A stretch of DNA of 64,000 nucleotides, taken from assembly GCA_010909165.1 (NCBI GenBank), contig MU008154.1, positions 795,478-859,477 of the forward strand. The letters are read 5' to 3'. A program made the position numbers and the translations under genes. Below, in pieces: positions 44,371 through 55,000 of this stretch (its first letter is position 1; each line of letters opens with the position of its first letter). The DNA comes from Anthoceros angustus. Taxonomy: Eukaryota > Streptophyta > Anthocerotopsida > Anthocerotales > Anthocerotaceae. The notes beneath the pieces are model-generated. The model searched no databases, was not told where the DNA came from, and saw nothing but the letters and a program-made list of their open reading frames with translations.

Positions 44371-45332
44371 TTAGGTCATGCCATTCCTTCCTCTTCCCTT
44401 GACGCTCAGGGACGCCAAGGCTTGTTCCCTGTTCTCCATGTGCTGAACAAAGCCTATGAGCCTCTCCAACTGGCTCTCCTCCACCGTCATCCTCCTATGC
44501 TCCTGGACTCTCAACGTTGGCACTTCAAACTCAATGGGCATGACTGGTGAGTGCCCATAGGTGAGGTAGTAGGGGGTCTGTTGTGTGGTCACCTTCTCCG
44601 CTGTCCTGTACGCCCACAACGCTGAGTGAAGCTTCCGGTCCCAATCGTAGGTGTAGGTGATGGTCAACTTGTTGAGGATCCTGCAAAGCAATCCATTAGC
44701 TTTCTCCGTGAGTCCATTCGCCTTGGGGTTGTAGGGGGTGGTCTTCCTGTGGCTGATGTTGAAGTACTTCACCATGTGTGAGATCACCTCGTTGATGAAA
44801 TGGGTGCCGCTAACTCCAACGGGCACCCGTACCTTGTGATGATGTACTCGAACAAGAACCTGGCCACCACATTCGCTGTGTCCACAGGCAAGGCTTGAGC
44901 TTCCACCATGCGGGTACAGTAGTCCGTTGCTACCAGAATATATTGATTCTGGCTCCCCTTGGTCTTGGGGTTGAATCATTGAAGTCAATCCCCACTTTTC
45001 AAAGGCGCCAAGGCTAGGATAGGGACCAATGGCCTTTGTGTGGTCTGGTTGGCTTTCCCAACCCTTTGACATGCATCATAGCTTGATGAACTCCCTAGCA
45101 TCTAGGTGCAAGGTTGGCCACCAATACCACCTCCAAGATCTTCTTACAGTCACGTTGGCGTAGTGACCTCCGGCCTCCTCCTCATGCAAGGCGAGAACCC
45201 GGTCCTTTGACCATCCTTGACCCACAACCTCTCAACTCCATCGGCCCTACTGCAGGCTTGTCTCGCTTAACAGTGCGGAAGTATAGGAACAACCTCTTCT
45301 TGTTGTGGCCCGTTGGTATCGACTGTTGCTAA
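44371..45332 (-). pseudogene. Gypsy integrase of the giant-LTR element
   Basis: The 233-residue frame 45072-44371 contains 'GTHFINEVISHMVKYFNISH', 'TTPYNPKANGLTEKANGL', 'WDRKLHSALWAYRTAEK' and 'YYLTYGHSPVMPIEFEVP', the C-terminal half of the gypsy integrase core with its final catalytic Glu (in 'LTEK'). The N-terminal part and zinc finger are in other frames at 45072-45332. The final stretch ('LERLIGFVQHMENREQAL') is typical of the region after the core. It matches the truncated plus-strand copy ending at 29950. Confidence 0.85.
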
Positions 45333-45593
45333 AAGCGAAAGACCTCCTCATAGGGTGGCTGCAAAACTTCTCCCTCCCTTCTCATTTGGTCTGTACCTCC
45401 GTTTCCGATCAACTTGGCATTGGGCCTAGCACTCTCCATCCTCCTCCGAAAGCTTCATCCGGAAAATGATCTTCTTGATCACGCTCCACCTTCTCCGTCT
45501 TCAAGCGGGACAAGTAGTCAGCATTCATATGCTTCTTCCCCTCACGTGTCTCCACCGTGAATGTGAACTCTTGCAACAGCAAGATCCAACGAG

Positions 45594-47184
45594 CTATGCG
45601 ACCCGAAAGATCCGCCTTGTTGACAAGATGCTTGAGAGCAAAATGGTCACACGAACAACACGGAACACGAACACGAACTCATAGGAGAGGAGATAATGAC
45701 GAAACTTCTTCTTGAATACACCATGCAAGGGCTTCCCTTTCGATTGTTGTGTACTTGCGCTCCTCGGTGAGTTGTCCTGCGTAGTAGATTGGGTAGTCCC
45801 TCTTCTTGTCATCCGTGGCTACCAATGGCGGCGGAAACATCACGTACACATGGAACTTCTTGTTCGATCCGGTCCCTTGAGGGTTGTTACCAACGTGGTC
45901 CTCAAATCTTGAAATCTTGCCTCCCTCTCTTTGTCGGTCCACTCTTGGTCCTTCCTCAACAAGCTGGTCAAGTGAGCAGCCCTCCCTAGCAAAGTTAGGC
46001 ACAAAGCGTCGGTAGTAGCCCACCATGCCAAGGAACCCCGGAGTTCCTTGAGAGTTGGAGCTTCGGGGCAACAATCATCTTCACCTTATGCGGATCAACT
46101 TGATGCCCGTCTTTGAATCGCCCAAGTCTAATCCCCACTTTTCAAAGGCGCCAAGGCTAGGATAGGGACCAATGGCCTTTGTGTGGTCTGGTTGGCTTCA
46201 ACCCTTTGACATGCATCACAACGCTTGATGAACTCCCTAGCATCTATGTGCAAGGTTGGCCACCAATACCACCTCCAAGATCTTCTTACAGTCACGTTGG
46301 CGTAGTGACCTCCACCTCCTCCTCATGCAAGGCGCGAGAACCCGGTCCTTTGACCATCCTTGACCCACAACCTCTCAACTCCATCGGCCTACCATCTTGT
46401 CTCGCTTAACAGCAGTGCGGAAGTATAGAACAACCTCTGCAGACAGTTGTATCCGACTGTTGCTAAAAGCGAAAGACCTCCTCATAGGCTGCAAAACTTC
46501 TCCCTCCCTTCTCATTTGTGCTCTGCTTTTCCATCAACTTGGCATTGGGCCTAGCACTCCTCATCCTCCTCCAAAGAAGAAAGCTTCATCCGGAAAATGA
46601 TCTTCTTGATCACGCTCCACCTTCTCCGTCTTCAAGGGACAAGTAGTCGATTCACATGCTTCTTCCCCTCACGTGTCTCCACCGTGAATGTGAACTCTCA
46701 ACAAGAAGATCCAACGAGCTATGCGACGAAGATCCGCCTTGTTGACAAGATGCTTGAGAGCAAAATGGTCAACATGGAACACGAACTCATAGGAGAGGAG
46801 ATAATGAAACTTCATCGAATACACCATCCCAAGGGCTTCCCTTTCGGTTGTTGTGTACTTGCGCTCCGCATCGGTGAGTTGCCGCCTGCGTAGTAGATTG
46901 GGTAGTCCCTCTTCTTGTCATCCACTGGCTCAAGACGTACCAATGGCGGCGGAAACATCACGTACACATGGAACTTCTTGTTCTTCCGGTCCCTTGAGGG
47001 TTGGGGTTACCAACGTGGTCCTCAAATCTTGAAATCTGCCTCCTCTCACCGTCTCCCCACTTGATCCTTCCTCAACAAGCTGGTCAGTGAGCAGCCCTCC
47101 TAGCAAAGTTAGGCACAAAGCGTAGTAGCCCACCATGCCAAGGAACCCCGAGTTCCTTGAGAGTTGTTGGAGCTTGGGCAACAA
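45594..47184 (-). pseudogene. RT connection and RNase H, tandemly duplicated
   Basis: The frame 46074-45679 has 'GFLGMVGYYRRFVPNFA' (RT connection) and 'YPIYYAGQLTEERKYTTIER' plus 'EALA' (RNase H). A second, more damaged copy lies at 47184-46930 ('GFLGMVGYYALC'). The duplication spans about 44990-46128 and 46129-47210, so the 3' part of the integrase zinc region is doubled as well. Confidence 0.8.
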
Positions 47185-47190
47185 TCATCT

Positions 47191-47776
47191 TCACCTTGTC
47201 GGATCAACTTGATGCCCGTCTTTGAAATTATGCCCCAACAAAATCCCTCCGCATGCCAAAGTAGCATTTCTCGGGATGTAGGCAAAGTTGAGTTTCACGA
47301 CACCTCGCCAAGCACTGCCGCAAGTGATCCAGGTGCTCCTCCACACTCCCAAACACACAAAATCATCTAGGAATACCTCCATGAACTTGTGGAGATACTC
47401 CTTGAAGATCTCAACCATGCTCCGCATGAAGGAACCCGGCGCTCCTGTCAATCCGAACGCACTCCTCTTGTATGCGAAGGTCCCCCAATCCGTTGTGAAG
47501 GCTGTTAGAGGCCAGTCACTCTCCCTTAAGTGCAGCTGATTGTACCCAGAGTACCCGTCAAGAACGAGTACACACATCTTCCGACCACCAAGTCCGGGAT
47601 GTTGTCGATGAATGGCGAGGAATGGTCCTTCTTGGTTGCTTTGTTGAGCTTCCTCCATCTTGGCATACTCGAATCTTTCCGGTGCTTCTTAGGAACCACA
47701 ACAATTGGAGCCACCCACTCGTGTTCACGATTGGATAGATGACGCCCTTCAAGTACAATTCAAGCTGCTCCTTCAC
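47191..47776 (-). pseudogene. Gypsy reverse transcriptase
   Basis: The 155-residue frame 47658-47191 shows 'LDGYSGYNQLHLRESDW', 'TAFTTDWGTFAYKRSAFGLT', 'APGSFMRSMVEIF' and the catalytic 'FMEVFLDDFVCLG' (F-L-D-D in place of Y-x-D-D). The preceding part ('IVVVPKKHRKDSS', 'KLNKATKKD') is in the frames at 47776-47526. It has the palm-domain motifs of gypsy RT; frameshifts inactivate it. Confidence 0.9.
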
Positions 47777-48146
47777 CTTGTGAGTACTTTGGGTTCATTG
47801 TATTGGGAATTCGACGGGAGTCGCTCACGGCTCCAAATCGATCCTATGCTCCCCACTTCTTGGGAATCCCTTCATATCTCACACAAAGGCAAACACGATG
47901 AACGAAGGAGCGTTTCATTCCTTCTTCCAACGCTGGTTCCAGTGCAAACTTCAGCACCTTCCGGGCAACACCTCCACATCCTTAATCTCGTCCGCTTGTA
48001 CCCATTCTCGCTCCACGGTCTGAACTCTCACCAAACCCTTCCTCCGGTTCACGAGGTCCTCTTCCCTCATCCCCACTCCCTAAATAGGTCCTCGAGGTGA
48101 ATCGAATGATCTCGGCTCTCCCTTTCACTCCTTGATTCTTCCTTCC

Positions 48147-48568
48147 TTAGCAACCGCCTGTAATCACCGTTTCCTTAGCAATCGCCTTGTTAGCAACGGT
48201 GGTGCTGCCGCCTCCTCTCAGGGGTCCTCCATGAACCAAAGCGGTCCACCAAATTGAGGGAGTAAGGGATATCCCTCCTATACTCTTCCTCCTCATCGAC
48301 CATGCGATATGTGCAAAAGGAAATTTGTCCAGTTCCCCTTCTTCCTCCAGTCGGATGTTTCTCCAGATGTATCCTTCCGTTCTTTGTAGGAGTCTCCCCA
48401 CGAGGTATCCTGCTCCAACTCAAACAAATTCGCCTCCTTCGTCTTGGGGTCCCAATCCATTGGCTTAAAAGCCACTTCCTTCCTCCCCAAGTCATCTTGC
48501 ATCTTGAGCCATACCAGTCCTTCCCAATAGGATGTCATACCACGGCGCCTTGTGCCGGATAACCACAT
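48147..48568 (-). pseudogene. Protease-RT linker of the giant-LTR element
   Basis: The sequence corresponds to 28640-28880 on the plus strand: 'GRKEVAFKPMDWDPKTKE', then 'FELEQDTSWGDS', 'HISHGR'. It links protease to RT and has no known catalytic motif. Confidence 0.6.
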
Positions 48569-48589
48569 AGTCCATGAGATAGGGAATGG

Positions 48590-49390
48590 TCCCTATGATG
48601 GTGGTTACTCCTTGCCTCCCACAGTGCATTTTTGACATGTCACCAATCTCGACCTTTTGGTGGTATGCTCAATGTCCAACCCAAGCTTCCTCATTGTCCT
48701 TCCGTCATGATGTTCACCGGATCCGGTATCCAAGGAACCCGCTTGATGACCGGCGATCTCCACTTGCGACTCCGGCCCTTGGTCTATCATGGACACTAGG
48801 TTGGTAGAGCACCCTTGGTCTGGCTTGGGCAATCGCCTCTTCCTCTTGGGTTGCGCTTCTTGCAAGGCCTTAGAACTTGTTGCACTTGGGTTGTCCTTCA
48901 ATAGTTGACCAAGCGTGATGGCAAATTGCGATCCATGATGGCTTGGCAAGGTTAAATGGTCCTCGATCGGTCCCTCCTTCTTCCCAGCGATCGCGGTTGC
49001 TCCTTCATGATGTTCACCGGATCCGATCCGGGGAACTTGATGACGCGACGATCTCCACTTGCGCTCCGGCCCTTGGTCTATCATGGACACTAGGTTGATC
49101 AGGGGTGGCACCCTTGGTCTGGCTTGGGCAATCGCCTCTTCCTCTTGGGTTGCGCTTCTTGCAAGGCCCTCCGAACTTGTTGCCTGTACTTCGGGTTGTC
49201 CTTCAATAGTTGACCAAACGTAATAGCAAATTGCTGATCCATGATGGCTTCAGCAAGGTTAAATGGTCCTCCAGTCAGTCCCTCCTTCTTCCCAACAGTC
49301 GCGGTTGCTCCCTTAGCAACAACGTTGCTTGTTAGCAACCTTAGCAACGCGGTTGCTAACTCGAGGACTTCTGCGTCCGGGATCACAGCT
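48590..49390 (-). pseudogene. Gypsy protease region, tandemly duplicated
   Basis: Blocks 48704-49005 and 49006-49310 are two copies of the same protease-proximal sequence. Both contain 'DQGPE', 'GSGEHH' (decayed from the D-x-GSGVN active site, as at 28410-28450) and 'FAITLGQLLKDNP' or 'FAITFGQLLKDNP'. The active site is not intact in either. Confidence 0.6.
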
Positions 49391-49560
49391 CGGCGTTTTG
49401 TTTGTCTTGGTCAATTCCTCCTCTATCATCTCCATGACTTCCGACGTCCGGTGGAAACTCGGGTTTCCTCTCCCTTTTCTTTGGAACTTCTTCTCCAGAT
49501 GGCCCCAGGCGATTCACTCCTTGATTCTTCCTTCTGGGTTCTCCTTCTCAAGTGTCTCCT

Positions 49561-50222
49561 CTAGATCCGTTCCTCCGGGCTTGGAGTGCTCTCTCTGACT
49601 TTGTGGTGATTCCACCTCCGTCTCTTTCTTCTTCCGCAGCTTCCTCCTAGCTTTTCACTCCTAGTGCGCATGACCATGGTCAGCCTCTCCGTAGTAGTCT
49701 CTCCACACCCCACCCATCTAGCTCCCGAACACCATGGCTGCATCCTCCCAAACGCCATAAGGGCATCCTCCACGTGCATGGCGGCCCTTGAGGTGATGCT
49801 GTTGAACTCTGTCACGGTGGTTGAGCAATTGAGCAGTCTTCCTCGGTTTGGGCAAGTGACACTCCCGCTACATGACCACATTGTTTGCGCCTTGTACGTA
49901 GTCACCATTGGCTTTGTCGATGAGCAGCTATTTGCATAATGACCAAAGCCCCTGTAGCTGAACCACCTGCTTGCTTGGTTAGCAACCACAGGCACTTGTT
50001 ACGAATGCCCCCATGGAATTTCGCAGCATCGATGGATGGGCGTCTTGGGTCTGTTGTCCTTGGGAAACCTCCGGATCCGGTAGGTATCCTCCAGCGATCC
50101 TCTTCCTCCTCCTCGTGGCGAGCATGTGCACCTTGGCCACATGGCGGTTGGACTTGGTGTGGCTGGCCACAAGTGGAACAAAGCAGGTTAGCCGAGAATC
50201 GGATGCGCTCTCCTCTTCTCAT
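49561..50222 (-). pseudogene. Gag zinc-knuckle region of the giant-LTR element
   Basis: The frame 49995-49561 has 'YRGFGHYANSCSS', a damaged form of the CYNCRGFGHYVNSC knuckle at 27440-27490, and 'TSRAAMHVEDALMAFGRM', matching 27640-27690. The frame 50222-49902 gives the preceding 'HARHEEEEEDRWRI' linker. Confidence 0.7.
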
Positions 50223-51962
50223 GCTCCTTCACGCGTTGAGGTGAAACTTCTCGAATTTGCTCATCATTTCCTCCATCTTCATTTCTTCTTTGTTGCACCT
50301 TCTTGCCTTGACCTCCTCTTGACTTGTTCCACTTCCTTCTTAGCACTAGCGACCTCTTGTTTAGCCGCTCCTTGATCCTCTCCGAGGATTCTTCCTTCTT
50401 AGCGGCGTCAACCTTCTTCTTCTTCTGCGTCTCTGGATTCTTCCTCCGTCTTGCCATCCTCAGGAAGAGTCCTCCAGTCGAGTCTTGAGAGGAGTCACTC
50501 TCCTGAAGATTCTTCCTCCGACGAAGATCCCTTGTCCTTCTTCCCTCGCTTGGACTTCTTCTTCTTGCTCTTTTCCTTCTTGTGCTTCTTCTTGTCCAAG
50601 GAGTTGGATTCTTCGTAGTTGAGTGCCGCCTTGATGGCCTTGTCTCGTCCTTCTCCGCTGCGGCCTCACATGTCGGCCCATCTCGGGATCTAACCTTAGC
50701 AAACCACCGAATGGCACATCGTAGTGAGGACCACTACGATCACGCAAGTTAAGAAACCTCTCAACATAAGCTTGCAAGGTCTCCTTCCTTCTTCTCCTCA
50801 AAACTCCAACTTTGACAACACGTAGCCTTCTACATCTATTCCCTGAACCTCTCACAAAAGGCTTTCTTGATTCGTTGAAGGTTCTTTGAGTCTTGATGCC
50901 TTGAGGTACTCCCTCTTGACTTGTTCCACTTCCTTCTTAGCACTAGCGACCTCTTGTTTAGCCCCGCCAGCTCCCTTGATCCTCGAGCCTCCGGTTTCTT
51001 CACGACGCCAACCTTCTTCTTCTTCCTGCCTCTCGTCTTGAGGATTCTTCCTCCGTCTTGCCATCCTCAGGAAGAGTCCTCCGAGTCCGAGTCTTGAGAG
51101 GAGTCACTCTCTCAAGTTCTCCTCCTCGAAGATCCCTTGTCCTTCTTCCCTCGCTTGGACTTCTTCTTCTTGCTCTTTTCCTTCTTGTGCTTCTTCTTGT
51201 CCAAGGAGTTGGATTCTTCGTAGTTGAGTGCCGCCTTGATGGCCTTGTCTACGCCCTTTCTCCGCTTGACCTCACATGTCGGCCCATCTCGGGATCTAAC
51301 CTTAGCAAACCACCGAATGGCTCAGAATCGAGTGAGGACCACTACGATCACGCAAGTTAAGAAACCTCTCAACATAAGCTTGCAAGGTCTCCTTCCTTCT
51401 TCTCCTCAAAACTCCAACTTTGACAACACGTAGCCTTCTACATCTATTCCCTGAACCTCTCACAAAAGGCTTTCTTGATTCGTTGAAGGTTCTTTGAGTC
51501 TTGATGCCTTGAGGTACTCCTCTTGTACCACTTGGCTGGCCCTCGAAGAACTCCGTAGAAGAGTCAATGCGCAGATCCCAGTTCACGATTTGCAATGGTT
51601 AGTTGCTCAAAGCGTTCAACAAACTCGTCGGATCTTCATACCCTTCTTCTCTCCATACGGTGGGTATGCTTGGCAAGTTATTGCAAAAGGAACTCGCCAT
51701 GACGGTCGTCACTATCCCAAAGAACGCAGCTTGTTGGTCTAGCAACAGGATCTCTAGCAACGCCCGTCAAAAGTTGCCGAGTTCACAAGTGCACAAGTTC
51801 GACGGAGGTCGGAAGACAAGGATGGCCGCCCACCTAGCCCTGCTTGCTTCTTGGCTCCTCCAGCACGCTACTTTGTGCTCTCCTCGCCTCTGCACCCTCG
51901 CCTCCACGGCTTGACGTTGTCTTCTTTGAGTCTTCTCTTCACGGTGGGTCGGAACTTTCACT
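50223..51962 (-). pseudogene. Gag core of the giant-LTR element, tandemly duplicated
   Basis: The gag core appears twice: 51595-51302 ('NESRKPFVRGSGNRCRRLR', 'KETLQAYVERFLNLRDRSG') and 50855-50460 (the same plus 'LRLDPEMGRHVRPQRRR'). Unit length is about 600 bp (50314-50910 and 50911-51520). The first copy keeps the N-terminal 'IVNWDLRIDSSTEFFEGQPS'. It is orthologous to gag at 26316-26975. Confidence 0.75.
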
Positions 51963-52054
51963 CAATGGGTAGCATCCATGTATCACACTCAAGACTCCCA
52001 ATACACTACTAGACAAGGTTAGTCTACTCTAAGGTCTTGACAACAATGACACTG

Positions 52055-52068
52055 AACGGCGCCAAAAT
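52055..52068 (-). promoter_or_regulatory. Primer-binding site of the giant-LTR element
   Basis: On the minus strand the 5' LTR end CACTCCACA is followed by ttttggcgccgtt. The TGGCGCCGTT word is the primer site seen in several plant gypsy lineages (Tat/Athila group). Confidence 0.65.
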
Positions 52069-55000
52069 GTGGAGTGATTTTCTAAACCAAGTGGTCACAA
52101 AGAGGCCACATTTACCCTCTTTATCGTTGTAGACTTGAGATTGCAAAGGGAGTGATTTCGTGTCAAGACAACCAAAACATAGCCAATCCAACCAAAACAT
52201 GACATACAAAACATCTAGCTGCACAAAGCTACTATCCTAACAACACTGCAGGCTATCTTAGCCACGCGACCTGTTGCTACCTTAGCAACGACCACCTTGC
52301 TATCTTAGCAACCACCCTCTATTTTAGCAGTGGGACCCATCTCGGTTCAGCTATTAATAGAAGGGTGGGGCCCACTTGGGGTCCAAGTGGATAAGATTGG
52401 ACACCCTCTCTCTTATCCTTCCACAAAGTCGATCCACCAATCGTGGTTGCCGATCACACAACCCACCTCCTTACTGTAACACTTCCCGGATCTCTCTTTC
52501 TTCCCTCAACCTTTCAGCTTTCCTCCCAAGCTTCATACAGTCCTCCCAGCTCCACTCAGGTACCTCTTGCATCTCTCTCCACTCCCCAAGTTCCCTCTGC
52601 AACTCCTTCGCTCCTTGTTCTCACACCTCACGGCCTCATTCAATCTCCACTTTCTCGGCCAAACATCACTTACAGACTTCTCAATCCCTCTTACTTCTCT
52701 CCACAGTAATCAACAACTCCCCATGTTCTCCTCTTTCTTCCTCCTCTCACAGTTCACTTTTCGCTCACATTTTCCATACAAACCCACGGACTCCGTCTCA
52801 CTTGACCTTCTCTTCCACCCACGGGCTCCCGCCTTGTCTCCTTTTCCCACATGACCTTGACACCTGAAAAACTCAAACACAAGGTGAGTACTAGACAAGG
52901 CGAAGAGAATGAGTAAGAGAATGGACAGCCTCCCGGCTTCACAACCCCTTCCTCTTATCCTTGGGAACTCCTCCAAGGAGACCACAGCTCCTCCTTGCTT
53001 TCCACCACTCTTGCGGATCGGTCACAGATCTGGGCAACAGTAGTCTTCTCGGCTCCTCCTGTGGGAGAAGCAGTGCCTAGACTCACGGCCTTTGGATCAG
53101 TACCCCCAAACCCCGTGCTCGGAAACAGACTTTAGGCCAACATTGCTTGCATTTCATCAAGAGGGGCCTCTTATACCCAAGATCATTACAAAAGCGCTTG
53201 GGCTTGCCAAAAATACCAATCGGTCTTAGCCTACCAATCCTAGAGGCCTATCTCTTAATTCTATCCACTATGAGGGAAGATTAGTCTATAACACATGGGC
53301 CTTAGCTATTTGGCCACTTACCCTATTATCCCTCACAGGCCTCCTAGGCCGCCATGTTCTCCTCTTGCTCTTCTCCTCTTGGCTGGTTGGGCAATCTCTC
53401 CCACAAATCTCCACCTCAGCTGGACTCCTCCTCTCTTGTGCTCGCCGCGCCTCAGTACTCCTCCTCGGTGAGCTCTTGAATCTGGATGGGTCGTGAGTCT
53501 CCTCGTAAGTCCAACCCATAGGTAGGATCCGGTGCCGTCAAGGCATGGATCAAGTACCTCCATGTCCCCGCTCCCCAACAACTTTTGTTTGTCCTCCTCA
53601 CATGTATCTTGATAAGCATCCCTTTCTTCCTCCAACCTTTCAGCTTTCCTCCCAAGCTTCATCCTCCTGTGCTCACAGCCTCGAGGTACCTCTTGCATCT
53701 CTCCATACTCCCCAAGTTCCTCCAGCAACCCCTTCGCTCCTTGTTCTCACACCTCACGGCCTCATTCAATCTCCACTTTCTCAAAGAACATCACTTAGAC
53801 TTCTCCAATCCCTCTTACTTCCTCCCAATCAAGAACTCCCCATGTCCAAATTGCTCCACTCCTCTCACAGTTCACTTTTCGCTCACATTTTCCAAGCATA
53901 CAAACCCACGGAGTCACTTCACCTTCTCTTCCACCCACACAGCGCCTTGTCTCCTTTTCCCACATGACCTCGACACTGAAAAACTCAAACACAAGGTGAG
54001 TACTAGACAAGTCAAGAGAATGAGTAAGAGAATGGACAGCCTCCCGGCTTCACAACCCCTTCCTCTTATCCTTGGGAACTCCTCCAAGGAGATCACTGTT
54101 CCCTCCTTGCTTTCCACCACTCTGATCCGGGTCACACAGATCCGGGCAACTTGGTAGTCTCACTCCTCCTCCGTGACAGAAACGGTCAGACTCACAAAGA
54201 TCGATCCGTACCAAACCCCGTGCTCACCCAAACACCGAGACTTTAGGCCAACATTGCTTACATTTCATCAAGAGGCTGCCTCTTATACCCAAGATCATTA
54301 CAAAAGCGCTTGGCCTTGCCAAAAATACCAACTTTTAGCCTACCAAGCCTAGAGGCCTATCTCTTAATTCTATCCACTATGAGGAAGATTAGTCTATAAC
54401 ACATGGGCCTTCCCTATTCAGGCCACTTACCCTATTATCCCTCCCTGGCCTCCTAGGCCGCCTAGCCCCATGTTCTCCTCTTGCTCTCCTCTTGGCTGGT
54501 TGGGCAATCTCTCCCACAAATCTCCACCTCCTCGAGCTGGACTCCTCCTCTCCTGCAGGCTCAGATAGCTCGGTACTCCTCCTCGGTGAGCTCTTGAATC
54601 GGATGGGTCGGCCGAAAGTCTCCTCCGTAAGAGTCCAACCCATAGGTAGGATCCGGTGCCGTCAAGGCATGGATCAAGTACCTCCATGTCCCTCTGCCTC
54701 GGCCTGCTTTGTCCTCCTCCGTCTTCCCTTCTCTTCCTTGTGGCTTTGGTCTTGAGCTTGTTAGCTTGTTGCTTCCTAGCAACAGTGGTCTCGAGTGTTG
54801 CTTCCTAGCAACGGCGGTTGCTTGCTTAGCAACCTCCTACTAACTCAAGAACATTCTTCCATAGGAGCCTCGCCTCTTCCACGGTGGCCCTCCTTGCAAT
54901 CCCGGCCCTCTTGGCCTCCTTCCACTTTCCTAGCCTCGTCCCTCTCCTTCTGTAGAGCGAGGGCATCCGAGGTTTCACTGCACTTGCATCCGAATAACAT

